Source of the DNA: Sphingomonas sp. A2-49
GTDB taxonomy: Bacteria > Pseudomonadota > Alphaproteobacteria > Sphingomonadales > Sphingomonadaceae
Assembly (NCBI RefSeq): GCF_025548555.1
Contig: NZ_JAJLPA010000007.1
Location: forward strand, 1-64,000
DNA length: 64,000 bases
Direction: 5' to 3'
In this document: positions 52,470 through 61,940 of the stretch, in pieces
Layout: every line of letters starts with the position of its first letter
Position numbering within the stretch: the stretch's first letter is position 1
Program-made: the position numbers and the translations under genes
The notes under the pieces: generated by a model
Told to the model about the DNA's origin: nothing
The model's database searches: none
The model's input: only the letters and a program-made list of their open reading frames with translations

Positions 52470-52532
52470 CGCCCTGCGGTGGATGCGCGGGTAATGGACG
52501 CCCGCGCGCACGATCGGCAAGACATCGTCCGG

Positions 52533-52546
52533 CATATTCCAATATG
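52533..52546. promoter_or_regulatory. Palindrome before the PUL TBDR
   Basis: CATATT-CC-AATATG, a perfect 14-bp palindrome, 110 nt before the receptor start, next to an ATTCC...GGAAT dyad and the second 11-bp motif. It may be an operator or a -10 overlap (AATATG). Confidence 0.4.
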
Positions 52547-52554
52547 TGGAATCG

Positions 52555-52565
52555 CGTTGCAACAT
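52555..52565. promoter_or_regulatory. Shared 11-bp motif, copy 2
   Basis: CGTTGCAACAT, the same 11 bases as at 46857-46867, about 92 nt before the start of the plus-strand TBDR. Both copies stand upstream of a TBDR that flanks the GH2-SGNH-GH28 set. Confidence 0.4.
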
Positions 52566-52656
52566 TTCGCTTGTCACCCCGGAACCTAGTCGCCAAGGTG
52601 CGTTCGTCAGCCAAAGGCGACGGGCGAACCGCTCCAGGGGCGAAGAGGGGATGATT

Positions 52657-55647
52657 ATGAAAGGTCACGCGTTTTTCTCGTGTTCCAGCGTCATGGCGCT
52701 GGCGATCGCGACGTCGATCGCGGCGGGCGGCGTCGCCGGCGCACAGACCCGGCCGGGCCCACCTGTGCCCGCGACCGCGGAAGCGCCCCAGGTGCCGGCC
52801 GACAGTTCCGCGACCAATGTCGCCGCGGACGAACAGGCCGCGCCGGACATCGTCGTCACCGGCTTCCGGGCGTCGCTGAGCAGCGCGATCAACGCCAAGC
52901 GCCGCGAAACCGCTGCGATCGACAGCATCGTCGCAGAGGACATCGGCAAGTTTCCCGACAGCAACCTCGCCGAATCGATGCAGCGCGTGCCCGGCGTCGC
53001 GCTGGCGCGCGGCGACGGCGGCGAAGGACGCAACATCTCCGTCCGCGGGCTCGGTGCCGCGTTCACGCGCGTGCGCATCAACGGGATGGAGGGCACGGCC
53101 CAGACCGGCAGCTCGGACATCTACGGCGGCGGCAACAACGGCCGCAGCTTCGATTTCAACGTCTTCCCGACCGAGATCTTTTCCGCGCTCGCGGTGCGCA
53201 AGACGCCGTCCGCCGATGTCGAGGACGGCTCGCTCGGCGCGACGGTCGACCTCAACGCCCCCAAGCCGTTCGACAGCCGCAAGGACTTCACGCTCACCGC
53301 GACCGCGCGCGGCGTCTACAACGAGCTGTCGAAAAAGGTGAACCCGCGCCTGTCCGCGCTGGTTTCGACGAAGTTCGGCGATTTCGGCATCCTCGCCTCC
53401 GTCGCCTACCAGCAGCGCGACATCCGCGAGGTCGGCTATTCCGCGGTGGACATCCTGTCCGCCAACACCAACGGCCTGTTCTGTTCGCCGATCGGCTTCA
53501 CCCCGGCGACGCCGGCGGTGGGCAGCAAGGGCGCCGACGCGGCCAATTGCTATCCCGGCGTGCCGCGGACCAGCACCGCGGCCGCGTTCAACACGATCTA
53601 CAACGCGCGGCGGACGGACCTGCCCAACACGCCGGGCAGCGGCGCGTTCTTCCCGCGACTGCCGCGCTACCTCAATTCGCAGCAGGACCAGAAGCGCCTC
53701 GGCGGCACGCTGACGCTGCAATACAAGCCCGACGACGCCACCGACATCTCGCTCGACCTGCTCTATTCGCGCTTCCACGTCGTCCGCCGGGACAATTACA
53801 TCGCGGCGGTATCGTTCGCCCGGTCGGCGGCGAACAACGGCCAGCCGGTCACGTCTGTGAAGGACATCCAGCTCTCGCCGCAAGGCAGTCTGGTGTACGG
53901 CCTGTTCGATGGCGTCGACGTGCGGTCCGAAGGGCTGGTCGACGATTTCACCTCGACCTTCAAACAGGCCAATCTGAACATCAAGCACGACTTCGACGAC
54001 CGGCTGAGCTTCAGCGCGCTGATCGGGCTCAACGAGGCCAAGTCGTTCGGCAAGCAGCGCTTCCAGTATTTCATGGACGCGATCGACACGTCCAATTTCT
54101 CGGTCGACTATCGCAAGGGCGGGGACACCCCGATCCTCGGTTTCGGCTTCGACGTGTCCGATCCGACCAAGTTCAACTATGCGCCCGGCCGGTCCGACGG
54201 CACCGTGCTCGGCGGTTACAGCTTCCAGGCGCGACCCTCGACCAACACCAACCGGGGGCTGACCGGCGAGCTGAACTTCAGCTGGAAGGCCGCGGACATC
54301 CTGACCCTGAAGGCGGGCGGCCAGTACCGGCGCAGCGACTTCACGATCCGCAACCTGATCCCCTACAGCGCCGACCTCGTCGTGCGGGCGCTTCCCGCGG
54401 GCACCAGCCTCGCCAGCATCACGCGCCAGATCGCCGGTGTCGACCAATTGTGGGGCAACGGCGCCCCGGCGAGCTGGGCGTCGCTCGATCCCGCCAAGCT
54501 GATCCAGACGTTCGGCCTCGATGCGACCCGCTATTGCGGCGTCGAGTGCGGCGCGCAGTCGAGCCGCGTGCTGGAGGAGGTGTCGTCGGGCTATGCGATG
54601 GCCGCGTTCGACCTTGGCGATCGCCTGGGCGGCGTCGGCGTGCGCGGCGACGCGGGCGTGCGCTACGTCAAGACAGACCAGTTCTCGTCCGGGTTCATTT
54701 CGGTGTCGCAGGCGGGATCGCCGACCGGGCTGACCGGGCGCTATGCGACCGCGTACAAATCCTACGACGACTGGCTGCCGTCCGCCAACGTGGTGGTCGA
54801 GCCGATCGAAAACCTGCTGTTCCGCTTCTCGGGCGCCAAGGTGCTCGCGCGGCCCGAACTCGGCGTGCTGACGCCGACCAGCGGCGTCAATCCGGTCACC
54901 CGCTCGGGCAGCATCCAGAACCCGCAGCTCGATCCGATCCGCGCCAATACGTTCGACGCGGCGATCGAATGGTATTTCCGTCCCGGCGCACTGCTGTCGG
55001 CGGCGTTCTTCTACAAGGACATCAAGTCCTACGTGCAGAACGTCAACAGCCTGCTGCCGTTCGACAGCCTGGGCCTGCCGAACGAACTGCTGATCGGGTC
55101 CAACACGCAGCCGGGCGAGCTGTTCACCATCGCGCAGCCGATCAACACGCCGGGCGGACCGCTGAAGGGGATCGAGGTCAACGCGCAGGTGCCGTTCACC
55201 TTCCTGCCCGGTTTCCTCGCCAATTTCGGCGCGCTGGCGAACTACACGCACGTCACCTCGCGGATCAATTACGTGCTGGCGAGCGTCAACGGCGTGCCGA
55301 CCGTCACGACGACCGCCGATCTGGTCGGCCTGTCGCCGAATACCGCGTCGGGGACGCTCTATTACGAGGACAAGACGTTCAGCCTGCGCGGCACCGCCAA
55401 TTATCGCAGCCGGTTCATCCGCGGTATCCCGGCGTCGCCGGGCAGCGACCTTCAGGGCAACGACAGCACGCTGTTCGTCGACGCCTCCGCATCGATCAAC
55501 GTGACCGACGCGGTGAAGCTGATCGTCGAGGCGACCAACCTGACCGACGAGCAGAACCGGCTGTACGTCGACAGCGTCCGTCAGGACACGCTGTTCCAGA
55601 CGCGGATCGGGCGCACCGTGACCTTCGGCGCCAATCTGCGCTTCTGA
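52657..55647 (+). CDS. TonB-dependent receptor, large Xanthomonas/Caulobacter type
   Basis: A 996-aa TBDR of the large subgroup first described in Xanthomonas and Caulobacter, which imports plant-derived glycans. Signal peptide ends GVAGA; a Pro/Ala linker leads to the TonB box DIVVTGFRASL. GKFPDSNLAESMQRVPGVAL, SVRGLGAAFTRVRINGMEG and SADVEDGSLGATVDLNAP are its hallmarks, and the chain ends in FGANLRF with the C-terminal Phe. GAGGGG lies 6 nt before the ATG at 52657; 52651 is too close to it. It is followed by a GH2 and a GH43-like gene, so it likely brings in an oligosaccharide from pectin or arabinogalactan. Confidence 0.93.
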   Translation: MKGHAFFSCSSVMALAIATSIAAGGVAGAQTRPGPPVPATAEAPQVPADSSATNVAADEQAAPDIVVTGFRASLSSAINAKRRETAAIDSIVAEDIGKFPDSNLAESMQRVPGVALARGDGGEGRNISVRGLGAAFTRVRINGMEGTAQTGSSDIYGGGNNGRSFDFNVFPTEIFSALAVRKTPSADVEDGSLGATVDLNAPKPFDSRKDFTLTATARGVYNELSKKVNPRLSALVSTKFGDFGILASVAYQQRDIREVGYSAVDILSANTNGLFCSPIGFTPATPAVGSKGADAANCYPGVPRTSTAAAFNTIYNARRTDLPNTPGSGAFFPRLPRYLNSQQDQKRLGGTLTLQYKPDDATDISLDLLYSRFHVVRRDNYIAAVSFARSAANNGQPVTSVKDIQLSPQGSLVYGLFDGVDVRSEGLVDDFTSTFKQANLNIKHDFDDRLSFSALIGLNEAKSFGKQRFQYFMDAIDTSNFSVDYRKGGDTPILGFGFDVSDPTKFNYAPGRSDGTVLGGYSFQARPSTNTNRGLTGELNFSWKAADILTLKAGGQYRRSDFTIRNLIPYSADLVVRALPAGTSLASITRQIAGVDQLWGNGAPASWASLDPAKLIQTFGLDATRYCGVECGAQSSRVLEEVSSGYAMAAFDLGDRLGGVGVRGDAGVRYVKTDQFSSGFISVSQAGSPTGLTGRYATAYKSYDDWLPSANVVVEPIENLLFRFSGAKVLARPELGVLTPTSGVNPVTRSGSIQNPQLDPIRANTFDAAIEWYFRPGALLSAAFFYKDIKSYVQNVNSLLPFDSLGLPNELLIGSNTQPGELFTIAQPINTPGGPLKGIEVNAQVPFTFLPGFLANFGALANYTHVTSRINYVLASVNGVPTVTTTADLVGLSPNTASGTLYYEDKTFSLRGTANYRSRFIRGIPASPGSDLQGNDSTLFVDASASINVTDAVKLIVEATNLTDEQNRLYVDSVRQDTLFQTRIGRTVTFGANLRF

Positions 55648-55677
55648 TTGCCCGCCGATCGATCGAAAGGGGTTCGC

Positions 55678-58125
55678 ATGCGCCATCGCGACGACCAGGC
55701 CGTCAGGAGCGTGCGGCGATGGCGGTGCCGGCCGGGCGCCGCCGCGACGGCGGCGCTGCTCGTCCTGTGCCCGGCGGGCGGGGTATGGGCGGCGCCGCGA
55801 TCCGTCACCGCGCTGGCGGACGGCTGGCGCTTCGTCAAGGGCGACCCCGCGGGCGCCGAGACCGCCGCGCTCGACGACGGCGCGTGGCGCATCGTGTCGG
55901 TGCCGCACGACTGGGCGATCGCCGGACCCTTCGCCGCCGATGCGAAGGCAGGCGGCGAGAACGGCTTCCTGCCGAGCGGCGTCGCCTGGTATCGGCGGAC
56001 GCTCGACGTGACGCCGCGCCCGGGCCGACGCTATTTCGTCGAGTTCGACGGCATCATGGAACGCAGCGGCGTCTGGGTGAACGGCCACCACGTCGGGTAC
56101 CGGCCGATGGGCTATGTCGGCCAGCGCTACGACGTCACGCGCTATCTCGTCGCGGGCGGCCGCAACGTGATCGCGGTGCGCAGCGACCCCTCCGCCGCGC
56201 CGTCGTCGCGCTGGTATACGGGTGCGGGCATCTATCGCCGCGCCCGGTTGATCGAAACGGGCGATATCCACATCCCGCAGGGCGGCGCCTATGTCCGCAC
56301 CGCACGGCTCGATGCCGACCGCGCCACGCTCGCGATCGCCACCGACGTCCGCAATGCCGGGCCGGCGGCGGGGCAGGTGACGGTCGAGGTGGTGCTGACC
56401 GCCCCCGACGGCCGACAGGTGGCGCAGACCATGCTGCCGGTCGCGACGGTGGCCGCGGACCGGACCATGACCGTGCAGGGCGAGATCGCGCTGCCGCATC
56501 CCCGCCGCTGGGACATCGCCGATCCCGCATTGTACCGGGCGACGATCCGTATCCTGGGCGGCGACGGCGCAGTGCTGGACGACGATGTCGTCCCCTTCGG
56601 CATCCGCGAGGCGCGGTTCGATCCGGCCACCGGCTTCTGGCTCAACGGTCGCAATTTCAAGCTGAAGGGCGTCGCCCTGCACCATGACGGCGGCGCGGTC
56701 GGGGCGGCGGTACCGCTCGACATCTGGCGCCAGCGGCTGACGACGCTGAAGGCGCAGGGGGTCAATGCGATCCGCACCGCGCACAATGTCCCCAGCCCAG
56801 AATTCCTCGATCTCGCGGACCAGCTCGGCCTGCTGGTGATGGACGAACTGTTCGACCAGTGGAACGTCGGCAAGACGCCCGAGGACTATCACCTGTTCTT
56901 CGGTGACTGGCACCAGCGCGACACGCTCGACATGGTACGCCGCGATCGCAACCATCCCGCCATCGTGCTGTGGAGCGCGGGCAACGAGATCCACGACACC
57001 GCCTATCCGGTACAGGCGAAGGCGGCGCTGCGCAGCATCCTCGACATCGTCCACGCCGCCGATCCGTCGCGTCCGGTGACGATGGCGCTGTTCCGGCCGA
57101 ACGTCACCAAGGATTACGACAACGGCCTCGCCGACATGCTCGACGTGGTCGGCCAGAACTATCGCGAAACCGAGCTGATCGCGGCCAGCCGCCAGAACCC
57201 CCGGCGCAGCATCGTCGGTACCGAGAATGCGCACAACCGCATCAACTGGCTGCCGGTGCGCGACTATGCGCCGTTTTCGGGCATGTTCCTGTGGACAGGC
57301 GTCGATTATCTGGGCGAGGCGAACCGGTCGGGCTGGCCGAACATCCAGAATCCCGCGGGCCTGCTGGACCGGACCGGACGGCAGAAGATCAGCGGCATGG
57401 AGCGCGAAAGCTGGTGGTCGGACCGGCCGGTCGTCCATGTCGTGCGCAACGCCGACCCGGCCGCCGCCGGTCCCGCCACCGACGGCGCCGGCGGCCCGAA
57501 CCAGCCCGCCTTGCCGACGATGATCGCGGTCGCGACGCCCCGGCCCAGGGTCGCGCTGTTCGACGACTGGACCCCCGCGAATGCCGCGCCGCACGACGAG
57601 ACGATCGAGGTCTACAGCAATTGCCGGCGCGTGGAGGCGTTCCTGAACGGCCGGTCGCTGGGGGTGCAGGCGATCCACGACGATGCCGCCCCCCGCCGCT
57701 GGCCGGTGCGCTATGCGCCGGGCGAGGTCCGCGCCACCTGCCGCGATCCGGGCGCCGGGACGGTCACCGACACGTTGCGCACCGCGGGCAGGGCGGTACG
57801 GGTCGTGCTGGAGGCGGAACGGCGGTCGGTGGGTTCGTCGTTCGACGACCTCGCCTATGTTCGCGCCCGTGTCGTCGACGCCCGGGGCACGACGGTGCCG
57901 GCGGACGGTCGCCGGCTGCGGTTCGCGGTCGACGGCGCGGGGGCGCTGGTCGCCACCGACAACGGCTCGTCGGTCGATCATACGCCCTTCGCGTCGGCGG
58001 AGCGCGCGGTGGAGCGCGGCCATGCCGTGGCGCTGGTCCGCGGCGCCGGTGCGGGGCCGTTCCGCGTCACGGCGAGCGCGGACGGCCTCGCGGGCGGCAG
58101 CGTCCGGCTGACCGCGACCCGATGA
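55678..58125 (+). CDS. GH2-family beta-galactosidase-like enzyme
   Basis: An 815-aa GH2 enzyme with an atypical leader (Arg-rich start, then TAALLVLCPAGGVWA). Jelly roll: FVEFDGIMERSGVWVNGHHV; TIM barrel with FKLKGVALHHDGGAVG, acid/base Glu in WSAGNEIHD (about residue 436) and nucleophile Glu in VGTENAHN (about 516). DUF4982-like and Ig-like domains follow. The layout fits exo-beta-galactosidases acting on plant glycans. AAGGGG is 5 nt before the ATG at 55678. Its stop overlaps the next gene's ATG, and the TBDR gene ends 30 nt before; all three form an operon. Confidence 0.9.
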   Translation: MRHRDDQAVRSVRRWRCRPGAAATAALLVLCPAGGVWAAPRSVTALADGWRFVKGDPAGAETAALDDGAWRIVSVPHDWAIAGPFAADAKAGGENGFLPSGVAWYRRTLDVTPRPGRRYFVEFDGIMERSGVWVNGHHVGYRPMGYVGQRYDVTRYLVAGGRNVIAVRSDPSAAPSSRWYTGAGIYRRARLIETGDIHIPQGGAYVRTARLDADRATLAIATDVRNAGPAAGQVTVEVVLTAPDGRQVAQTMLPVATVAADRTMTVQGEIALPHPRRWDIADPALYRATIRILGGDGAVLDDDVVPFGIREARFDPATGFWLNGRNFKLKGVALHHDGGAVGAAVPLDIWRQRLTTLKAQGVNAIRTAHNVPSPEFLDLADQLGLLVMDELFDQWNVGKTPEDYHLFFGDWHQRDTLDMVRRDRNHPAIVLWSAGNEIHDTAYPVQAKAALRSILDIVHAADPSRPVTMALFRPNVTKDYDNGLADMLDVVGQNYRETELIAASRQNPRRSIVGTENAHNRINWLPVRDYAPFSGMFLWTGVDYLGEANRSGWPNIQNPAGLLDRTGRQKISGMERESWWSDRPVVHVVRNADPAAAGPATDGAGGPNQPALPTMIAVATPRPRVALFDDWTPANAAPHDETIEVYSNCRRVEAFLNGRSLGVQAIHDDAAPRRWPVRYAPGEVRATCRDPGAGTVTDTLRTAGRAVRVVLEAERRSVGSSFDDLAYVRARVVDARGTTVPADGRRLRFAVDGAGALVATDNGSSVDHTPFASAERAVERGHAVALVRGAGAGPFRVTASADGLAGGSVRLTATR

Positions 58126-59606
58126 GGGGCGCGGCCATCGCGGCGCTTGTCCTCGCGGCGAGCCAGGGCGCGCCGGCGCAGACGATCCGCAACGACGTCT
58201 TCTGGACCGATACGTCCGGCACCCCGATCTATTCGCAGGGTGGCGGCATCCTGAAGGTCGGGCGGCGCTATTACTGGTATGGCGCGAAATACGAGGAGGC
58301 GGTCGCCTATGCCCGGCCGCCCCATGTGCCGGCGAAGACCCCGCATTTCAGTGCGGTGACGGTCTATTCGTCGGAAAACCTCGTCGACTGGCGGTTCGAG
58401 GGCAATGCGATCGCCGCGGGGGCGGCGGGGCAGCGGTTCGCGCGCGACGCCTGGATGGGGCGCATGGGTGTGGTCTACAACGCCCGCACGCGCAAATACG
58501 TATTGGTCAGCCAATATGCCGGCAAGGAAACCGGCCCCGGCATCGTGTTCGCGACGAGCGACACGCCCGCCGGCCCGTTCGTCTTCGCCCGGCATCAGGC
58601 GGCGATCGACAATGTCGCGACGCGGACGTCGGGGGACCAGACGCTGTTCGTCGACGACGACGGCAAGCCCTACCTGATCTTCAGCGGCTCGGGCGACCGG
58701 CGGAGCCTGTACGTCGCGCCGCTGGTCGGCCCCGACTATCTGCATATCGGGCCCGCCACCAACGTCTACACGGCACCCGGCGGCGGTCGCGAAGGCAATG
58801 CGATGTTCCGGTACAAGGGGCGCTATTACTTCTGCTCGTCCGAACTGCACGGCTGGAACGCCTCGCGCAGCTATTACATGACGGCTGCGTCGATCACCGG
58901 ACCCTATACGCCGGAACGCATGCTGGAGGGGACGGACGCCGATTTCTCGCACGTCTCGCAGAACGGCTTCTTCGTCCCGGTCAACGGGTCGGCGGCGACG
59001 ACCATCCTGTACGCCGGCGACCGCTGGAGCGACTTTGCGGGAAACGGGATCGGCTACAACGTCTGGGTGCCGCTGACCTTCCGGGGCGCGGTGCCGCATT
59101 TCGAATCGCTCAGCGCCTTCGATCTCGATGCGCGGCGCGGCAGCTGGACGGTCGGCGCGGCGAACAATTACGTGCGCAACCCCGGGTTCGAGGCCGACCG
59201 GGTCGCGCAGACCGGCGTCGCCGGCTGGATCGCGAGCTGGACGAACCTGAACGGCGCCGCGCCGATCGTGAACACGCCGGACGGCCGCACCGGTCGCTGG
59301 GCCCTGACCATGGCACCGCCGGGCGCGGCCTCGGGCAGCGTCGTGCAGACCATCGCGCTGCCGAACGGCCGCTATACGCTGCGGCTGTCGACCCGGAGCG
59401 GCGGCGGCCAGGCCGTCGCGCGCATCTTCGCCGCCGGGCATGGCGGCGGGACGGTCGTCCACGACGTGACGCGCTCCGCCGGCTGGACGGACGTCGCGCT
59501 GCCGCCGATCGACGTCACGACCGGATCCGTGCAGGTCGGCGCCTATGTCGAGGGCGCGGGCGGCGCTGCGCTGAGCATAGACGACGTGCAACTGACGCGG
59601 CGCTGA
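58122..59606 (+). CDS. GH43-like enzyme with C-terminal CBM-like module
   Basis: A 494-aa exported protein (signal peptide ends APAQ). The propeller begins NDVFWTDTSGTPIYSQGGGI and continues KVGRRYYWYGA; GDQTLFVDDDGKPYLIFSG has the second Asp and EGNAMFRYKGRYYFCSS the acid Glu. The place of the first catalytic Asp reads YSQGGG. The same region in GH43 exo-beta-1,3-galactanases lacks the base Asp too, so a galactanase-like enzyme is possible. Residues from about 350 (NYVRNPGFEADRV) form a jelly-roll module of the CBM4/9 or CBM6 kind. ATG overlaps the GH2 stop by 4 bp. Confidence 0.82.
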   Translation: MRGAAIAALVLAASQGAPAQTIRNDVFWTDTSGTPIYSQGGGILKVGRRYYWYGAKYEEAVAYARPPHVPAKTPHFSAVTVYSSENLVDWRFEGNAIAAGAAGQRFARDAWMGRMGVVYNARTRKYVLVSQYAGKETGPGIVFATSDTPAGPFVFARHQAAIDNVATRTSGDQTLFVDDDGKPYLIFSGSGDRRSLYVAPLVGPDYLHIGPATNVYTAPGGGREGNAMFRYKGRYYFCSSELHGWNASRSYYMTAASITGPYTPERMLEGTDADFSHVSQNGFFVPVNGSAATTILYAGDRWSDFAGNGIGYNVWVPLTFRGAVPHFESLSAFDLDARRGSWTVGAANNYVRNPGFEADRVAQTGVAGWIASWTNLNGAAPIVNTPDGRTGRWALTMAPPGAASGSVVQTIALPNGRYTLRLSTRSGGGQAVARIFAAGHGGGTVVHDVTRSAGWTDVALPPIDVTTGSVQVGAYVEGAGGAALSIDDVQLTRR

Positions 59607-59648
59607 TCGCGGCGCCTGCACGACCGGCGCAGCGGTGGCTGCACCGCG

Positions 59649-60950
59649 TCAGGCCGCCCACACCGCCGGGTCGGCCTCTCCCCCGATCAGCGCCAGCCCG
59701 TGCGCGATCGACGTCAGCTCGCCCCCCGTCGCGACCCGCTCGCTGCCGAAGCGGCGGTCGAACATCGCCCGGATCGCCGGGATCAGCGACGATCCGCCGG
59801 TCAGGAAGACGCGGTCGATTCCCCCTGCATCGATGCGCGCCGCGGCGAGCGCGCCGTCCATCGCCGCCTCGATCCGGGTGAGGTCGGCCGCGATCCAGTC
59901 CTCGAACTGGCTGCGGCGGACTTCGGCGACGATATCGACGCCGCCGCCCTCGAACCGGAATTCGGCGCGATCCTGCGTCGACAGGGCGCGCTTCAGGCGC
60001 CCGACCGCATCGTAGAGGGGAAAGCCCTGTTCGTGCTCGATGAGCGCGATCATCCGCGCGATCGCATCGGGGTCGAGCGCGTGGCGCTGCAACCGCGCGA
60101 GGTCGTCGAGCGTCCGCCGGTTGCGCATCAGCGCGAGGCGCGACCAGTCGGCGAATTCGGCGAACCAGCCGCCGGGGATGTCGAGCGTCTTGCCCATCGA
60201 GCGATACTGCCCGCCCTTGCCGATCATCGGCAGCACCAGCCGGTCGACGATATGGCGGTCGAACCGGTCGCCGGCGATGCCGACGCCGGTGGACGCGAGC
60301 GGCACGCAACGCCGGCCCGCGCCCGGTGCGCCCACGCGCACGATCGAGAAGTCGGTCGTGCCGCCGCCGAAATCGGCCACCAGCACGGTCGCCGGCTCGG
60401 TAAGGCGGGCGGCGTAGCTGAACGCGGCGCCCAGCGGTTCGTAGACGTAATGCACTTCGACACCGAAGTCGCGGAACATCAGGTCGTAGCGCTGGCGGGC
60501 GAGGGTGGCGTCCGGCCGTGCGCCCGCATATTCGACCGGCCGGCCGACGATCACGCGCGCGGGCCGATCGTCCAGCCGGCCGCCGGCATGGCGGACCAGC
60601 CGTTGCAGGAACAGCCGCCCGAAATCCTCGAAGCGGAACGGCTTGCCGAAGATCAGCGCGCGCTCGAACGAGGGCGATGCGGCGATCGTCTTGAACGACT
60701 GCACGAACCGGCTGTCGATCGGCGACTGGAGATATTCGGCGATCGCCCAGGGGCCGGCCTCGCACGCGATCCCGTCGAGCGCGCGCTCCTCTTCCCAGAA
60801 GCTCAACGCCGAACGGAAGACCGCGCCCGTCGCCTCCGCCCCCGCGATATCGATGAGGTCCGCACCACCGGCACCGTCGGTGCGGGCGACGACGGTATTG
60901 GTCGTGCCGAAATCGAGCCCCAGCGCGCCCGGTGCGGAGATGGCGTTCAC
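59649..60950 (-). CDS. Hsp70-family protein (YegD-like)
   Basis: A 433-aa ATPase of the Hsp70/actin fold without the substrate-binding domain. GLDFGTTNTVVA at the start is the phosphate-1 motif, VADFGGGTTDFSIV the phosphate-2 motif and FLTGGSSLIPAIR the adenosine motif. This resembles E. coli YegD, whose role is unclear. The GTG at 60950 gives the natural N-terminus (MNAISAPGALGLDFG); AAGGAAA is 11 nt upstream. It probably binds ATP but no chaperone role is shown. It follows the YghU gene (91-bp gap). Confidence 0.85.
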   Translation of the reverse strand: MNAISAPGALGLDFGTTNTVVARTDGAGGADLIDIAGAEATGAVFRSALSFWEEERALDGIACEAGPWAIAEYLQSPIDSRFVQSFKTIAASPSFERALIFGKPFRFEDFGRLFLQRLVRHAGGRLDDRPARVIVGRPVEYAGARPDATLARQRYDLMFRDFGVEVHYVYEPLGAAFSYAARLTEPATVLVADFGGGTTDFSIVRVGAPGAGRRCVPLASTGVGIAGDRFDRHIVDRLVLPMIGKGGQYRSMGKTLDIPGGWFAEFADWSRLALMRNRRTLDDLARLQRHALDPDAIARMIALIEHEQGFPLYDAVGRLKRALSTQDRAEFRFEGGGVDIVAEVRRSQFEDWIAADLTRIEAAMDGALAAARIDAGGIDRVFLTGGSSLIPAIRAMFDRRFGSERVATGGELTSIAHGLALIGGEADPAVWAA

Positions 60951-61041
60951 GCGATGCGTTTCCTTCGGGATCGTGCCCGGCGGGCGGGGCGCGCCTATGC
61001 CAGCCGTCGGCCGCACGGGCAACCGGCGGTCCGCAGGGGCG

Positions 61042-61911
61042 CTATTGCGCCTGGAGCTTGTCCTGCGTGCGATCGGCGAAGTCCGCGGCATCGTGGCGTT
61101 CGTGCAATTGCTCCGACGGTTCGCCGGTCACCCGGTTGACCATCCGGCCGCGCTGCACCGCGGGGCGGGCGGCGAGCTGTTCGGCCCAGCGCACGACGTT
61201 CGCATACTCCTGCACCTGAAGGAACGCGCCCGCGCCGTACAGCTCGCCGCGCACGAGCAGCCCGTACCATGGCCAGATCGCCATGTCGGCGATCGTATAG
61301 TCGGCGCCGGCGACATATTCGCTGATCCCCAGTCGGCGGTCGAGGACGTCGAGCTGCCGCTTGGTTTCCATGGCGTAGCGATTGATGGGATATTCGAACT
61401 TTTCGGGCGCATAAGCATAGAAATGGCCGAAGCCGCCGCCGAGGAAGGGGGCGCTTCCCATCTGCCAGAACAGCCACGACAGGCATTCGGCGCGCGCCGG
61501 CGTCGCGGTCGGCAGGAAGGCGCCGAACGTCTCGGCGAGGTGGACGAGGATCGCGCCCGATTCGAAGACGCGGACCGGCTCGTCGCCCCGGTGGTCGACC
61601 AGTGCCGGGATCTTGGAATTGGGGTTCGCCGCGACGAAGCCGCTGCCGAACTGGTCGCCGTCGCCGATGCGGATCAGCCAGGCATCGTATTCGGCGTCCG
61701 CATGCCCGATCGCGAGCAGTTCTTCGAGCATGATCGTGACCTTAACGCCGTTGGGCGTGCCCATCGAATAGAGCTGCAGCGGATGCCGGCCGACCGGCAG
61801 CGGCGTATCGTGCGTCGGACCCGACACGGGACGGTTGATCGCCGCGAAGCGGCCGCCGCTTTCCTTGTCCCAGGTCCAGACCGCGGGGGGCGTATAGGCA
61901 TCGCTGCTCAT
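61042..61911 (-). CDS. yghU: Glutathione-dependent disulfide-bond oxidoreductase (YghU-type)
   Basis: A 289-aa nu-class glutathione-S-transferase-like enzyme. LYSMGTPNGVKVTIMLEELL is the family glutathione site (Thr-Pro-Asn), followed by NPNSKIPALVDH and FESGAILVHLAETFG, and a helical C-terminal domain with IADMAIWPWYG. YghU reduces disulfides with glutathione rather than conjugating it. The start at 61911 is the ATG with GAAAG upstream; a TTG 11 codons earlier would overlap the MFS stop. It lies 30 nt after that gene, so they are likely co-transcribed. Confidence 0.88.
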   Translation of the reverse strand: MSSDAYTPPAVWTWDKESGGRFAAINRPVSGPTHDTPLPVGRHPLQLYSMGTPNGVKVTIMLEELLAIGHADAEYDAWLIRIGDGDQFGSGFVAANPNSKIPALVDHRGDEPVRVFESGAILVHLAETFGAFLPTATPARAECLSWLFWQMGSAPFLGGGFGHFYAYAPEKFEYPINRYAMETKRQLDVLDRRLGISEYVAGADYTIADMAIWPWYGLLVRGELYGAGAFLQVQEYANVVRWAEQLAARPAVQRGRMVNRVTGEPSEQLHERHDAADFADRTQDKLQAQ

Positions 61912-61940
61912 CGGGGCGCTTTCGTCGGGGGGTGGGGCGG

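Noticed and set aside
52429..58023. 1864-codon minus-strand open frame
   Set aside because: Antisense to a TBDR and a GH2 gene; rich in Arg/Val/Asp with no domain, a GC-bias artefact of the strand.
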